Positions 45,670 through 56,628 of a DNA stretch of 64,000 bases are shown one piece after another. A model generated the notes under the pieces. The model ran no database searches. It was given only the letters and a program-made list of their open reading frames with translations, and had not been told where the DNA came from. Within the stretch, counting starts at the first letter, position 1, and each line of letters begins with the position of its first letter. The DNA is taken from assembly GCA_903884105.1 (NCBI GenBank), contig CAISDJ010000113.1, positions 62,001-126,000 of the forward strand, given 5' to 3'. Source of the DNA: an uncultured Pseudomonadota bacterium. Lineage in GTDB: Bacteria > Pseudomonadota > Gammaproteobacteria > Steroidobacterales > Steroidobacteraceae. The translations under genes and the position numbers were made by a program.

Positions 45670-46619
45670 CAGCGCGGCCCTCCATTGGATGAAGCGCAGC
45701 TGCTCTCGAGGATCTTCCAGACGAGTGCGTCGAATTCGATGCCGGTTTCCTTGGCGGCCTTGGGGAGCAGCGAATGGCTCGTCATCCCGGGAGCGGTGTT
45801 GACCTCGAGCAGGAAATTGCGTCCCTCACGAGAACGCATGATGTCGACACGCCCCCAACCGCTGCAGCCGGCTGCATGGAACGCTTGCAGCGCCAGGCCA
45901 CGCATCTCAGCCTCGGCCTCTCCCTCGAGACCAGGACACAGGTAACGCGTGTCTTCGGCAACGTACTTGGCGTGATAGTCGTAGTACTCGCCTGCCGGCA
46001 CGATGCAAATACTGGGCAAGGCCTGGGCTCCGAGAATCCCTACTGTGTATTCGTCGCCGACGATCAGCTCTTCCATCAACATCTCGCCGTAGCGCTCTGC
46101 CGTACCCACCGCTGCCGGCAACTCGGCTTCCTTGAAGACCCGGCTGACGCCGACGCTCGACCCTTCGCAGGCTGGCTTCACGATGACCGGCAACCCGAGT
46201 GACAGCGCGGCAGCACGCAGATCCGCCCCGGGGGCCAGTCCGATGTGCCGCGGAGTCGGCAGACCCAACGACAACCACACCTGCTTGGTGCGGATCTTGT
46301 CCATCGACAGCGCAGAACCGAGCACGCCCGATCCCGTATAGGGAATCCCGAACGCGTCGAGCAGCCCCTGGAGAACCCCATCCTCACCGCCACCGCGATT
46401 GCCGTGCAGGATGTTGAAGACACGGTCGAACTTCTTCTGCGTCAATGCCTCGCAGAGCGCCGGGATGCCATCCACGACGTGAACGTCGACGCCCTGGCGC
46501 TTCAGCGCATCGAACACGTTGGTGCCGGAACTGAGCGAGACCTCGCGCTCCGACGACGTCCCTCCCATGAGGACGGCTACGCGACCGAAATCGGCAGGAT
46601 TGGTGATCAGGCGGCTCAT
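45669..46619 (-). CDS. ddl: D-alanine--D-alanine ligase
   Basis: The 316-residue ATP-grasp enzyme makes the D-Ala-D-Ala dipeptide. [19 protein letters not shown] is the N-terminal signature, followed by a [23 protein letters not shown] block, the [17 protein letters not shown] loop, GRVDIMRS and the [21 protein letters not shown] active-site strand. The loop [10 protein letters not shown] is one or two residues longer than the common HGxxGEDG form. The ATG at 46619 overlaps the murB stop by four bases; the longer open frame is a shadow over murB. Confidence 0.97.
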   Translation of the reverse strand: MSRLITNPADFGRVAVLMGGTSSEREVSLSSGTNVFDALKRQGVDVHVVDGIPALCEALTQKKFDRVFNILHGNRGGGEDGVLQGLLDAFGIPYTGSGVLGSALSMDKIRTKQVWLSLGLPTPRHIGLAPGADLRAAALSLGLPVIVKPACEGSSVGVSRVFKEAELPAAVGTAERYGEMLMEELIVGDEYTVGILGAQALPSICIVPAGEYYDYHAKYVAEDTRYLCPGLEGEAEAEMRGLALQAFHAAGCSGWGRVDIMRSREGRNFLLEVNTAPGMTSHSLLPKAAKETGIEFDALVWKILESSCASSNGGPR

Positions 46620-47527
46620 GCCGGGCGCTCCGGCAGAGACTCGCCGACGATGCGGACTTCGGGGTGCAGACGCACGCCGTGCACCTCCTCCACCGTGTTG
46701 CGGACGTGCTCGATCAGTTGCTCGAGATCGGCAGCCGTCGAATGGCCGTCGTTGATGATGAAATTGGCGTGCTTGTCCGAGACCTGCGCTCCTCCGATGC
46801 GGTACCCCTTGAGGCCCGCGGCTTCTATGAGCCGGGCAGCGTGATCTCCTTGCGGATTCGTAAAGACGGACCCGCAGGACAACTCGCCGATCGGCTGGGT
46901 TTCCTTGCGCTGCGCCAGCAACCGACGGATTTCGTTCTCGTTGCTGTCGCGCCGCGTTTCGAAGCGCAGCTTGCAACCGAGGAACCATTCCCCTTCCGGC
47001 CCCTCAAGGTGCCGATAGCTTGGGCGGTAGTCGCTCGCGGGCCGGCGCTGCCGCTTGCCCTTGCGATTGATGGTCTCGACTTCAACGACATGCGGCCAGG
47101 TCTCGCCACCGAATGCCCCGGCATTCATCGCGAGTGCACCGCCCATGGTTCCCGGGATTCCCGCGAAGAACTCGGCGGGACCGAGGCCCCAGCGAACGCA
47201 TTGCTTCGCGAGCTTCGCACAGGAGACGCCGGCGCCGACCCGCACGTCGGTCTGATTCAGTCGATCAAGTTCACTGAACGCGCCGAAGGTCTCAACCACT
47301 GCGGCGCGGAGCCCGCCATCGCGAACCAGGAGATTGCTGCCAAGGCCTACCCACACCACCGGCAGGTCGGCATCCAGCGATTGCAGGAAGGCTGCCAGAT
47401 CATTGGCATCGAGCGGACGGAAGAACAGGTCCGCCGGCCCACCCACTCGCCACGAGGTGTGCTTGGCCATCGGCTCGTTCCTGAGCACGCGAGCGTTCAA
47501 GCCGGGTGGCAGCGACACGGCGTTCAT
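46616..47527 (-). CDS. murB: UDP-N-acetylenolpyruvoylglucosamine reductase MurB (short, type II-like)
   Basis: The 303-residue FAD enzyme reduces enolpyruvyl-UDP-GlcNAc to UDP-MurNAc. FAD-binding blocks are [16 protein letters not shown] and [21 protein letters not shown]; the catalytic serine is in [22 protein letters not shown]. At 303 residues and with this loop set it resembles type II enzymes, which lack an insertion found in the 342-residue E. coli protein. It lies between murC and ddl with four-base overlaps on both sides, a placement seen in several gammaproteobacteria but not in E. coli. Confidence 0.96.
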   Translation of the reverse strand: MNAVSLPPGLNARVLRNEPMAKHTSWRVGGPADLFFRPLDANDLAAFLQSLDADLPVVWVGLGSNLLVRDGGLRAAVVETFGAFSELDRLNQTDVRVGAGVSCAKLAKQCVRWGLGPAEFFAGIPGTMGGALAMNAGAFGGETWPHVVEVETINRKGKRQRRPASDYRPSYRHLEGPEGEWFLGCKLRFETRRDSNENEIRRLLAQRKETQPIGELSCGSVFTNPQGDHAARLIEAAGLKGYRIGGAQVSDKHANFIINDGHSTAADLEQLIEHVRNTVEEVHGVRLHPEVRIVGESLPERPA

Positions 47528-48948
47528 TGGCCCTGCTTCCCCTTGCCTGCGGCACGCAGCACCCCTGGAAGCTCGCCCGCCACCGCGCCGATGCTGCCCG
47601 CCCCCATGGTCACGACGACATCGCCATCATGAACGATGCGCTTCAGGGCCTCACCGAGTTCCTCGATCTTGTCGAGATAGACAGGCTCGACACGCCCATG
47701 CGATCGCACTGCCCGGCAGATCGCTTTCGCGTCGGCGCCGGCAATGGGCGTTTCGCCAGCTGCATAGACCTCGCTCACTACTAGTGCATCCACCGTGGCG
47801 AGCACGCGTGCAAAGTCGTCGAGCAGATCGTGTGTGCGCGTGTAACGGTGCGGCTGAAACGCGAGCACGATGCGACGGCCCGCCCACCCCTGCCGCACCG
47901 CTTCGAGCGTCGCCGCAATCTCGGTGGGGTGATGACCATAGTCGTCGACGAGCGTCACGCGGCCTGCCTCGGTCTGCACATCGCCAAGCTGCTGCAGGCG
48001 ACGGTCGATTCCCTGGAAGTGCGCCAGTGCGGACTGGATGGCCTCGTCAGGCACGTCGAGGTCGGTTGCCACCGCGATGGCAGCGAGCGCATTAAGGATA
48101 TTGTGGGTGCCAGGCAGGTTCAGTCGAATCGAAAGGACCTTGTCATGCCCAGGCCGCACCACGTCGAAGGTCGACTGCATGCCATGACGAACGATGTTGA
48201 TGGCACGGAGGTCGGCAGACTGCTCGATGCCGTAGGTCACCATCGGCCGGGCGATCCGTGGCAACAGTGCCGCCACTTCCTTGTCATCCGCGCAGACCAC
48301 GGCGAGTCCGTGGAAGGGCAGGTTGTGGAGGAAATCAATGAAGCTCTGCTTCAGGCGTTCGAAATCACCCTGGTGCGTAGCCAGGTGATCCGCATCGACG
48401 TTGGTTACGATGGCAATCATCGGCTGCAGGTGCATGAAGGACGCATCGCTCTCATCGGCCTCCGCGACGAGGTAGCGACCCGTACCCAGGCGCGCATTGG
48501 TCCCCGCACTCTTCAGGCGACCGCCGATCACGAAGGTGGGATCCAGTCCGCCCTCTGCCAGCAGGCTCGCCACCATGCTGGTCGTGGTCGTCTTGCCATG
48601 CGTGCCAGCGATGGCAATCCCGAAGCGGAACCGCATCAGTTCCGCCAGCATTTCGGCGCGTTGGACGACCGGAACGCGGTGAGCGTGTGCCTCGACGACT
48701 TCCGGGTTCGCCTCGTTCACCGCGCTGGAAACGACGACGACATCGGCACCCTGCACATTCGCTGCGGCATGGCCCATGACGATCCGTGCACCGAGCGATT
48801 CCAGACGGCGCGTCACCGTATTCGGCTTCAGGTCTGACCCCTGGACGGCATACCCCAGATTCAGCAGCACCTCGGCAATGCCACCCATGCCACTGCCGCC
48901 AATGCCGACCATGTGAATGCAATTGATGCGCCGCATGCGATCGGTCAT
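47524..48948 (-). CDS. murC: UDP-N-acetylmuramate--L-alanine ligase MurC
   Basis: The 474-residue Mur ligase adds L-Ala to UDP-MurNAc. The N-terminal UDP-binding loop is [17 protein letters not shown], the ATP P-loop [16 protein letters not shown], and EADESDASF and [10 protein letters not shown] are typical MurC motifs. The ATG at 48948 ([15 protein letters not shown]) shares ATGA with the murG stop. An upstream in-frame codon at 48975 would overlap murG further and is not needed. Confidence 0.97.
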   Translation of the reverse strand: MTDRMRRINCIHMVGIGGSGMGGIAEVLLNLGYAVQGSDLKPNTVTRRLESLGARIVMGHAAANVQGADVVVVSSAVNEANPEVVEAHAHRVPVVQRAEMLAELMRFRFGIAIAGTHGKTTTTSMVASLLAEGGLDPTFVIGGRLKSAGTNARLGTGRYLVAEADESDASFMHLQPMIAIVTNVDADHLATHQGDFERLKQSFIDFLHNLPFHGLAVVCADDKEVAALLPRIARPMVTYGIEQSADLRAINIVRHGMQSTFDVVRPGHDKVLSIRLNLPGTHNILNALAAIAVATDLDVPDEAIQSALAHFQGIDRRLQQLGDVQTEAGRVTLVDDYGHHPTEIAATLEAVRQGWAGRRIVLAFQPHRYTRTHDLLDDFARVLATVDALVVSEVYAAGETPIAGADAKAICRAVRSHGRVEPVYLDKIEELGEALKRIVHDGDVVVTMGAGSIGAVAGELPGVLRAAGKGKQGQ

Positions 48949-50036
48949 CGCACACCTCCGGCTGCAGCGATACACGCGTCGGCGAGACGCACGTCGGCAT
49001 CGACAATGGCGACGCGGCGCGCATTGCTTGCCATCGCCGCAAGACGCGTACGGCCGGCATTGAACAACTCGGCGAGCTCTGCAGCCAGACGCGCCGGCGT
49101 CAACTCACGTTCGGGCACGATCCTGCCAGCGCCTGCATCCACCAGAAACTGCGCATTACGAGTCTGGTGATCGTCCACGGCCGCCGCAAATGGAATGAAG
49201 ACCGCCGCAACACCTGCGGCGGCCACTTCGGCCACCGTCAAGGCACCCGAGCGGCAGACGACCAGATCCGACCACGCGTAGGCGTCCGCCATGTCGTCGA
49301 CAAAGGCGCGTACTTCAGCTCTCACACCGCGCTCGGCATACGCCGCCACTGTCTGCTCGAAGTTTCCCTCACCTGCCTGATGGAGAACCTCGGGCCGCTC
49401 CGCCTCCGGAAGCAACGCCAAACCCGCCGGCAATGCCGCATTCAACTTCGCTGCGCCCTGGCTCCCACCAAAGACAAACAGCCGCAGCTTTCCCGTGCGT
49501 CCGGCAAAGCGGTCCTCGGGTCTTGGCAAAGCGGTGATTTCACGACGCACCGGATTGCCGACGTGTTCCGCACGGATCTTGCCGGGGAAGCTGTTCGGAA
49601 ATCCTTCGAGCACCCGGCTGGCGAAGCGCGCCAGAATCCGGTTGGTCATGCCGGCTACGGCATTCTGCTCGTGAATGACGAGGGGTCGGCCGGTCAGCCA
49701 GGCTGCGATACCGCCCGGCCCCGATACAAAGCCACCGGCGCCCAGCACGACGACGGGTTGGCGACGGCGAATCACCGCGATGCTCTGGCGGATCGCGATC
49801 AGCAACTTTACCGGCGCAGCGAACAGGGCCATGAAGCCCTTGCCTCGCAGCCCGCTGATTGAAATCCACTCCATGGGAATGTGGTGAGGTGGCACTAACT
49901 TGGCCTCAAGCCCGCGTTGGGTCCCGAGCCACACCGCATCGTAGCCCCGCTCACTCAACACGCGCGCGGCAGCCAGCGCCGGGAATACGTGCCCACCGGT
50001 GCCTCCCGCCATGATCAGTACGGTACGCGCCGTCAT
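48945..50036 (-). CDS. murG: UDP-GlcNAc:lipid I N-acetylglucosaminyltransferase MurG
   Basis: The 363-residue GT28 glycosyltransferase turns lipid I into lipid II on the inner face of the membrane. The N-terminal glycine-rich loop is [16 protein letters not shown], with [12 protein letters not shown] and GNPVRREI further on; the donor site has [11 protein letters not shown] and [10 protein letters not shown]. The ATG at 50036 overlaps the ftsW stop by four bases. The open frame continues upstream to 50594 inside ftsW, but this is a shadow. Confidence 0.97.
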   Translation of the reverse strand: MTARTVLIMAGGTGGHVFPALAAARVLSERGYDAVWLGTQRGLEAKLVPPHHIPMEWISISGLRGKGFMALFAAPVKLLIAIRQSIAVIRRRQPVVVLGAGGFVSGPGGIAAWLTGRPLVIHEQNAVAGMTNRILARFASRVLEGFPNSFPGKIRAEHVGNPVRREITALPRPEDRFAGRTGKLRLFVFGGSQGAAKLNAALPAGLALLPEAERPEVLHQAGEGNFEQTVAAYAERGVRAEVRAFVDDMADAYAWSDLVVCRSGALTVAEVAAAGVAAVFIPFAAAVDDHQTRNAQFLVDAGAGRIVPERELTPARLAAELAELFNAGRTRLAAMASNARRVAIVDADVRLADACIAAAGGVR

Positions 50037-51217
50037 GACGCCCGCTCCTTGCGCGGCACGGCCGAGCGCCCGGCAAGACTGGCTTCGTGGGCAATACGCA
50101 TGATCATTCCGAGCCACCCGAGTGTCACGAGCAGGCTGGAGCCTCCGTATGACAGCAGCGGCAGCGTGAGTCCCTTCGTCGGGAGCAGACCCATGTTCAC
50201 GCCGATGTTGATGAAGGCTTGCACGCCGGCCCAGATCCCGAAAGAAGCCGCGAAATACGCCTGGAAGGTCAGGCCTGCCTGGGCTGCCAACCGCGAGATA
50301 TGGAAGGCGCGCGCCACCAGCACGATGAACAGCGAGAGCGTGATGATCACGCCGACGAGACCGAACTCTTCTGCCAGCACTGCGAAGACAAAGTCGTTGT
50401 GCGCCTCCGGCAGATAGAAGAGCTTCTGGATACTGCCGCCCAGGCCGACGCCGAAGTACTCGCCGCGACCAATGGCAATCAGTGCTTGTGTGAGCTGGAA
50501 GCCGGAGTTGAACGGATCCGCCCACGGATCGAGGAACGACGTGAGTCGCTTCAGGCGGTACGCTGAAGTCACCGCGAGTGCCCCCATTCCGCACACTGCA
50601 ATCGCCACGAGTGCAAAGAAGTTCCGCAATTTTACGCCTGCGAGGAACAGCATGCCGAGCCCTGTTGCCATCAGCACCGTCGTTGCACCGAAGTCAGGCT
50701 CCAGCAGCAGGAACAGCGCTGCAGCCGTCAGCACACCGAGTGGACGCAGGAAGGCCTGCAGGTTGTCCTTGAGTTCAGCTTGCCGGCGCACGATATAGCT
50801 GGCGAGATACGTCAGCAACAGCACGCGCGTGACTTCAGAGACCTGCAGGTTCAGTACGCCAAGCGGAATCCAGCGACGGCTGCCATTGACCACCGACCCC
50901 ACGCCCGGGATCAGTACAGCGATAAGCAGCAGGAACGCAAGCAGCAGCAGCGGAAAGGCCATGCGCTCCCACACCGACGACGGGATCAGCATGGCGATGC
51001 CGGCTGCGACGAGCCCGAGGCAAACCGCAAACAGCTGGCGCTCCAGGTAGTAGAAGGGATTGCCGAACTCGCGCTGGGCAGTTGCGATGGACGCCGAAGC
51101 CACCATCACGAGCCCGACCAGCAGCAAGGCCGCGACAACCAACACCAGCACCGGATCAAACATGAAGCGGCGCGGACGCCCTGTGGAGCGGGCATAGGCC
51201 AGTGTTGCGGCGGTCAT
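50033..51217 (-). CDS. ftsW: Septal peptidoglycan glycosyltransferase FtsW
   Basis: The 394-residue SEDS protein has about ten membrane helices. The SEDS blocks visible are NGSRRWIPLG, QVSEVTRVLLL, LLEPDFGATTVL, GFQLTQALIAIGRGEYFGVG and LPLLSYGGSS. It polymerises lipid II together with FtsI at the septum. A cytoplasmic N-terminus of about 20 residues precedes the first helix. The start overlaps the murD stop by four bases (ATGA). Confidence 0.96.
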   Translation of the reverse strand: MTAATLAYARSTGRPRRFMFDPVLVLVVAALLLVGLVMVASASIATAQREFGNPFYYLERQLFAVCLGLVAAGIAMLIPSSVWERMAFPLLLLAFLLLIAVLIPGVGSVVNGSRRWIPLGVLNLQVSEVTRVLLLTYLASYIVRRQAELKDNLQAFLRPLGVLTAAALFLLLEPDFGATTVLMATGLGMLFLAGVKLRNFFALVAIAVCGMGALAVTSAYRLKRLTSFLDPWADPFNSGFQLTQALIAIGRGEYFGVGLGGSIQKLFYLPEAHNDFVFAVLAEEFGLVGVIITLSLFIVLVARAFHISRLAAQAGLTFQAYFAASFGIWAGVQAFINIGVNMGLLPTKGLTLPLLSYGGSSLLVTLGWLGMIMRIAHEASLAGRSAVPRKERAS

Positions 51218-52584
51218 CGCGCAAGCCTCCTGACCGCGATGGCAAACGAATCGCCGCGATGACCGTAGTCACGGAACATGTCGAGACTGGCGCAGGCCGG
51301 CGACAGCAGCACCGTTTCACCACGGCGAGCTGCGTTGGCGGCTTTCATGACGGCATCGTCCATGTCGGCGGCGAACTCCATCGTACAGACGCCGCTGAAT
51401 ACCGTCGCAAGCTGCATCGCATCCTGCCCCATCAGCACCGCGTGCCGGACCTTGCTCCTGAATGCTTCCCTGAGTGGCGAGAAGTCCTGTCCCTTGCCCT
51501 GACCACCTGCGATCACTACAAGAGAACCCGGCGTGCCCGCCACAGCCGCCAGCGTTGCACCGACATTCGTTCCCTTCGAGTCATCGACGTAGCGGACGCC
51601 CGCCATATCCGCAACCCATTGCGACCTGTGCGGCAAGCCACTGAACTGCTTGAGAGCATCAATTGCGCTCTCAAGCGGCAGATCCATTGCCTCGAGCATC
51701 GCGAAGGCTGCAAGCGCATTGGCCGCGTTGTGCAGTCCGGCAATTTTCAGCTCGGACATCGCCACGAGCGGTTGGCCATGGCGCAGCAAGATTGGATCGT
51801 GGCTCTTTTCCCGGAGGGAGAAGGCGGCAGGCTTCTCGAGACTGAAACCAAGCACGCGCTGGCCTGCACGCGGCATTGCGCAGACGACCGGATCGTCCAG
51901 ATTGATCACCGCCGTTTCGGCGCCCGCGAAAACCCGGGCTTTCGCCGCCGCGTAGTCATCGATCGAGTCATAGCGATCCAGGTGATCAGGCGTGACATTG
52001 AGGACCGCCGCACTGGTTGTCTCAAGGCTTGTTGTGGTCCCAAGCTGATAGCTCGACAGCTCGAGCACATAGAAATCGGGAACTGGCTGGTCCAGCAATT
52101 CAAGCGCGGGCGGGCCCAGATTGCCGCCCGCAAGCGCCGCGCGGCCGCAGGCCCGGGTCATCAGAGCCACCAGGGTTGTCACGGTGCTCTTGCCATTGGT
52201 ACCAGTCACAGCGACGACCGGGGCTTTTGCGACCCGCGCGAACAGTTCGATGTCGCCGAGCAGCGGTATGCCACGCCGAGCGGCTTCCACCAACATCGGT
52301 TCCCGCAGCGAAATGCCGGGAGACACAAGCACCTGCGCCGCTCCATCGAGCAGCCGTGAATCAAAGCTGCCGACACGGATGGCCCCGGCAGGCACGAGTG
52401 ACTGCACGACATTTAGTCCCGGCGGCGACGGCCGGCTGTCAGTCACGGCGAAGTCCGCTCCACTGGCCTTGAGGAATCGTGCGCACGACAGGCCGGTCCG
52501 TCCGAGGCCGGCAATCACCGTCTTCCCCGTCAGCGCCGGAGCAGATTGGTTGGTAAGGTCCGTCTTGCGAGTAGCCATGGTCAT
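51214..52584 (-). CDS. murD: UDP-N-acetylmuramoyl-L-alanine--D-glutamate ligase MurD
   Basis: The 456-residue Mur ligase adds D-Glu. Motifs include VIAGLGRTGLSCARFL (UDP site), the P-loop AVTGTNGKSTVTTLVA, NVTPDHLDRYDSIDDY and VDDSKGTNVGATLAA. The ATG at 52584 follows the mraY stop by four bases, with GACGGA partly overlapping that stop. A second ATG two codons later is also possible. Confidence 0.97.
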   Translation of the reverse strand: MTMATRKTDLTNQSAPALTGKTVIAGLGRTGLSCARFLKASGADFAVTDSRPSPPGLNVVQSLVPAGAIRVGSFDSRLLDGAAQVLVSPGISLREPMLVEAARRGIPLLGDIELFARVAKAPVVAVTGTNGKSTVTTLVALMTRACGRAALAGGNLGPPALELLDQPVPDFYVLELSSYQLGTTTSLETTSAAVLNVTPDHLDRYDSIDDYAAAKARVFAGAETAVINLDDPVVCAMPRAGQRVLGFSLEKPAAFSLREKSHDPILLRHGQPLVAMSELKIAGLHNAANALAAFAMLEAMDLPLESAIDALKQFSGLPHRSQWVADMAGVRYVDDSKGTNVGATLAAVAGTPGSLVVIAGGQGKGQDFSPLREAFRSKVRHAVLMGQDAMQLATVFSGVCTMEFAADMDDAVMKAANAARRGETVLLSPACASLDMFRDYGHRGDSFAIAVRRLAR

Positions 52585-52588
52585 TCCG

Positions 52589-53671
52589 TCAACGCACCTT
52601 CAGGGTTGCAAGGCCCACGAGCACCAGGACTACCGTGATGATCCAGAAGCGCACGATGACCTTCGGCTCGGCCCAACCCTTCAACTCGAAGTGGTGGTGA
52701 ATGGGCGCCATGCGGAAGATCCGCTTGCCCGTGAGCTTGAAGGACGCCACCTGCAACATCACCGAGACGGTCTCCATGACAAAGACGCCGCCCATGATGA
52801 ACAACACGATTTCCTGCTTCACGATGACAGCGACGACACCCAGCGCCGCACCCAGCGCCAGCGCGCCGATATCTCCCATGAAAACCTGGGCGGGATACGT
52901 GTTGAACCAGAGGAACCCGAGGCCAGCCCCGACCAGCGATGCGCAGAACACCAGCAGTTCGCCGGCGCCGGCAACGTAGGGGATGCCGAGATATCCGGAG
53001 AACACCACGTTGCCGGTGACATAGGCGAAGACGCCGAGTGCACCACCCACCATTACGGAAGGCATGATGGCAAGACCGTCGAGACCGTCGGTCAGGTTCA
53101 CCGCGTTGCTTGCGCCCACGATGACGAGATACGCAAGCACGACGTAGGCCCCGCCAAGCGGCAGCATCACGCTCTTGAAAAACGGCACGAGCAGGGTTGT
53201 TTCCGCCGGGCTCTTGGCAGTGACGTACAGCGTGATGGCACAGCCGAGGCCCGCCACCGTCTGCCAGAAGTACTTGTAGCGGGCGATCAGGCCACGTGAA
53301 TTGCCGACCACCAGTTTCAGGTAGTCGTCCCAGAAGCCGATCATGCCGAAGGCCAGAGTGACACCCAACGTGATCCACACGAAGCGATTCGAGAGATCCG
53401 ACCACAACAGCGTGGCGACGCAGATGGCGACCAGGATCAACACCCCGCCCATCGTGGGCGTTCCTGCCTTGGGCAGGTGCGATTTGGGGCCATCGTCACG
53501 TACTCGCTGGCCGACCTGACGATTCGCGAGCGTACGGATCATCCACGGGCCGACGAGGAGTGAAATCATGAGCGCTGTCAAGGCAGCAAGAATGGCCCGC
53601 AGCGTGAGATAGCTGAAGACATTGAAGCCGGTATAGACCTGCGAGAGAGACTGTGCGAGATAAAGCAGCAT
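52589..53671 (-). CDS. mraY: Phospho-N-acetylmuramoyl-pentapeptide transferase MraY
   Basis: The 360-residue integral membrane enzyme has about ten helices and makes lipid I from UDP-MurNAc-pentapeptide and undecaprenyl phosphate. Catalytic and binding residues appear in FWDDYLKL (first Asp pair), [25 protein letters not shown] and [19 protein letters not shown] near residue 70 is the early signature. It follows murF after six bases. The ATG at 53671 has no nearby strong ribosome site. Confidence 0.98.
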   Translation of the reverse strand: MLLYLAQSLSQVYTGFNVFSYLTLRAILAALTALMISLLVGPWMIRTLANRQVGQRVRDDGPKSHLPKAGTPTMGGVLILVAICVATLLWSDLSNRFVWITLGVTLAFGMIGFWDDYLKLVVGNSRGLIARYKYFWQTVAGLGCAITLYVTAKSPAETTLLVPFFKSVMLPLGGAYVVLAYLVIVGASNAVNLTDGLDGLAIMPSVMVGGALGVFAYVTGNVVFSGYLGIPYVAGAGELLVFCASLVGAGLGFLWFNTYPAQVFMGDIGALALGAALGVVAVIVKQEIVLFIMGGVFVMETVSVMLQVASFKLTGKRIFRMAPIHHHFELKGWAEPKVIVRFWIITVVLVLVGLATLKVR

Positions 53672-53677
53672 TTTATT

Positions 53678-55057
53678 TTAGTGTCCTCTGCTCGCAGCCG
53701 GTGCGGACTCGGTGCCGAGCGCGGCGGCCACACGCTCGAGTCGATTGCTGCGCGAACCCTTGATCAGGAGCGTTACACCCGGTTCGAGACCCGCTTCGAC
53801 GGCAGTGATCAGCGCATCGAGATCGGCAAACCACTCCGCCCCACTGCCGAACGCATTGCTGGAAATCCGGGCCTGCTCGCCGACGGCGAACAGGCGCTCG
53901 ATGCCGCTCTCGCGTGCAAAACGGCCAATCTCGGCGTGCTGTTCATCGGCGCCGGCTCCGACCTCGCGCATTTCACCGAGGACCAGCCAGCGACGCCCCG
54001 GCATGCTGCGGAACGTTTCAAGCCCCGCATGCAGTGACGTAGGGTTGGCGTTATAGGAGTCATCTACCAGGAAAGCGCCATGCAGCGCTGGTCGCAGATC
54101 CAGGCGGCCAGCAACGGGCCTCACCTGCGCAAGGCCGGCAGCGATGTTGTCAAAGCTCGCCCCGGCCGCCGAGGCTGCAGCTGCCGCACCAAGAGCGTTT
54201 CGAACGTTGTGGAGCCCACCGAGCTGCAGGGTCACGCTGCGTACACCCGCCGGCATCACGAGATCGAAAATGGAACGGAAGCCGGAAGGCCCCGCCTCGA
54301 GACGGACATCGCGAGCGACCACATCCGCCGCCGCATCGATTCCGAAAGTGATTACGCGCGACGACCCGGCAAGCCCCTTCCATAGGGATGCAAACGCATC
54401 GTCGGCATTGACGACGGCCGTGCCACGACCAGCCAATGCAGCAAACATCTCGCCTTTGCCACGCGCCACCCCTTCTAGGCTGCCGAAGCCCTCGAGGTGA
54501 GCCGCGCCCGCATTCGTCACAAGTCCCACCGTGGGTTGGGCAAGCGTTGTGAGGTGCGCAATCTCGCCGCCGTGATTGGCACCCATTTCAATGACGGCAC
54601 TGCGATGGGAAGACTCGAGCTGGAGGAGCATGAGTGGCACGCCAAGATGGTTGTTCAGATTGCCCCGCGTAACCAGACACGCCCCTTCCCTTGCCAGGAT
54701 CGCGCCGAGGATTTCCTTGGTCGTGGTCTTGCCGTTGCTGCCCGTCACGCCCACCAGCGGCAAGCTGAAGCGACGACGCCATTCGCTGGCGAAGCGAGCC
54801 AGGGCAGCAGAGGTATCGGGGACGATGACCTGTGGCAGATCGACGCTCAGCGCATGCTCGACGAGCAACGCCGCTGCGCCGCGCTTCTGAGCGTCGGCTG
54901 CAAACGCATGCCCATCGAAGTTGGGCCCCCGAAGCGCAACGAACAGCGCGCCCACGGGGACCGTCCGGCTATCGATCGAAACACCGTCGAACGAACCATC
55001 CTGCCCGCGGAGCTGACCGCCGGTGACTTGCGCCAGATAGGCAAGCGTGCGCGTCAC
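53678..55057 (-). CDS. murF: UDP-MurNAc-tripeptide--D-Ala-D-Ala ligase MurF
   Basis: The 459-residue Mur ligase attaches D-Ala-D-Ala, the product of Ddl in the same cluster. The N-terminal domain has GVSIDSRTVPVGALFVAL, the P-loop is VGVTGSNGKTTTKEILG, and EMGANHGGEIAHL and DDSYNANPTSLHAGL are MurF-specific. The start is GTG at 55057, overlapping the murE stop by four bases (GTGA). Confidence 0.97.
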   Translation of the reverse strand: MTRTLAYLAQVTGGQLRGQDGSFDGVSIDSRTVPVGALFVALRGPNFDGHAFAADAQKRGAAALLVEHALSVDLPQVIVPDTSAALARFASEWRRRFSLPLVGVTGSNGKTTTKEILGAILAREGACLVTRGNLNNHLGVPLMLLQLESSHRSAVIEMGANHGGEIAHLTTLAQPTVGLVTNAGAAHLEGFGSLEGVARGKGEMFAALAGRGTAVVNADDAFASLWKGLAGSSRVITFGIDAAADVVARDVRLEAGPSGFRSIFDLVMPAGVRSVTLQLGGLHNVRNALGAAAAASAAGASFDNIAAGLAQVRPVAGRLDLRPALHGAFLVDDSYNANPTSLHAGLETFRSMPGRRWLVLGEMREVGAGADEQHAEIGRFARESGIERLFAVGEQARISSNAFGSGAEWFADLDALITAVEAGLEPGVTLLIKGSRSNRLERVAAALGTESAPAASRGH

Positions 55058-56616
55058 GAGGAGAGCCCTCTCTGCCGCATTGCCTGCAACGCAACGTCGC
55101 GATCGTGGAACGGCAAGGTTTCGTCGCCGGTAACCTGCCCTGTTTCGTGCCCCTTGCCGGCAATCAGCACTGCATCCGAGGGCCCTGCAAGATCGAGCGC
55201 GGTCGCGATGGCCTCGGCACGCTGGCGCACGACACGCACAAGATTCGCATGTCGCATGCCGGACTGGATCGCGGCGATGATCAGCGCCGGCTCTTCGCGT
55301 CGCGGGTTGTCATCCGTCAGAACCACTACGTCGGCCAGCTCCTCGGCGACAGCGCCCATCATTGGCCGCTTGCCCGCATCGCGATCGCCGCCGCAGCCGA
55401 AGACGCAAATGACTCGACCCACCGTGTGCTGGCGGGTTGCCTTGATCGCCTTCGCAAGCGCATCGGGCGTATGTGCATAGTCGATCACCACCATCGGCCC
55501 TGTCGACGGCAGGACATCCATGCGTCCTGGTGGTGACGGGCTCGCCTCGAGTGCCTGGACCGCACGGTCCAATGACACTTCCCAGCCGAGTAGCACGGCC
55601 AATGCCGCCAGCAGGTTCTCCGCATTGAAGTCACCAACGAGCCGCGATCGCAGCCTTCCCGGCCCCCAGCTGCCGTCGAACGCGATCGACAGCCCGGTGC
55701 TGCCGCGCTCAAGACTGCGGGCGAAAAGCTGGTGCCCTGCAGGCACGTTCGCGCCAGGAGGTGTTGCGTGGTAGGCAGTCACTGCCATCTTGCCGGCAAG
55801 CCTGCGTACGAGTTCGTTCCCGAAGTCATCGCCTACATTGACCACGGCATGATCGAGTCCCGCTGTCTGGAACAGGCGGGCCTTGGCCGCAGCGTAGGCT
55901 GACAGTGTCTTGTGGTAGTCCAGATGATCACGCGTGAGATTGGTGAACACGGCGGTATGGAAGCGCACAGCATCTACCCGGCCCTGGTCGAGTGCGTGTG
56001 AAGACACTTCCATGCTGACGTGCCTGTCCCCAACCTCGCAGCGCTCCGCGAGCCGACGATGTACCGTGATGCAATCCGGCGTCGTGTGCGCGGACGGACT
56101 GAGCGCACCGATGCGGCCATAGCCCAAAGTTCCCGCGTAGGTCGTGGGCTGACCGATTGCGCCCATTGCCGCAGCGATCAAGTGGGCCGTCGTGGTCTTG
56201 CCATTGGTGCCGGTTATGCCGGCAACCTGGACGCGCGCCGAGGGCTGCTCGAAATAGCGATCAGCGATCCGCCCGATGAACTGCCTGAGATTGGGAACGG
56301 CGATCGACAGCAAATCGTCCCGCGGACCGGGCGCCGTCGTTCCAGGCGTCGGCTCCCACAGGACCACTCGGGCACCCGCGGCCGCCGCCTTGTCGAGATA
56401 CTTGAGACCGTGCCCCTGGGTACCCACCACTGCCATGAACAGGCTACCAGGCGTCGCGTCACGGCTATCCATGCAGATATCCGCAATGCCGATGTCCGGC
56501 GCGGCGACTTCCGCGATCCCCGCCAGCAGTTGCCGCAGATTCGCAACGCGACGCGAAGCTGCGCGAGGTGCCCCAGCTTGCGTGTCGTGAGTGAGCGTCA
56601 TGGCGTGTTGTGACAT
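55054..56616 (-). CDS. murE: UDP-MurNAc-L-Ala-D-Glu--meso-DAP ligase MurE
   Basis: The 520-residue Mur ligase adds the third residue. The P-loop is GITGTNGKTTTAHLI, and the amino-acid selector reads DDNPRREEP; the DNPR motif predicts meso-diaminopimelate rather than lysine. SMEVSSHALDQGRV and IDYAHTPDALAKAI are further motifs. The protein has about 25 extra residues before the first conserved strand; ATG at 56616 or 56601 could both serve. It starts 12 bases after the ftsI stop. Confidence 0.97.
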   Translation of the reverse strand: MSQHAMTLTHDTQAGAPRAASRRVANLRQLLAGIAEVAAPDIGIADICMDSRDATPGSLFMAVVGTQGHGLKYLDKAAAAGARVVLWEPTPGTTAPGPRDDLLSIAVPNLRQFIGRIADRYFEQPSARVQVAGITGTNGKTTTAHLIAAAMGAIGQPTTYAGTLGYGRIGALSPSAHTTPDCITVHRRLAERCEVGDRHVSMEVSSHALDQGRVDAVRFHTAVFTNLTRDHLDYHKTLSAYAAAKARLFQTAGLDHAVVNVGDDFGNELVRRLAGKMAVTAYHATPPGANVPAGHQLFARSLERGSTGLSIAFDGSWGPGRLRSRLVGDFNAENLLAALAVLLGWEVSLDRAVQALEASPSPPGRMDVLPSTGPMVVIDYAHTPDALAKAIKATRQHTVGRVICVFGCGGDRDAGKRPMMGAVAEELADVVVLTDDNPRREEPALIIAAIQSGMRHANLVRVVRQRAEAIATALDLAGPSDAVLIAGKGHETGQVTGDETLPFHDRDVALQAMRQRGLSS

Positions 56617-56628
56617 CTGGGAGCAGCG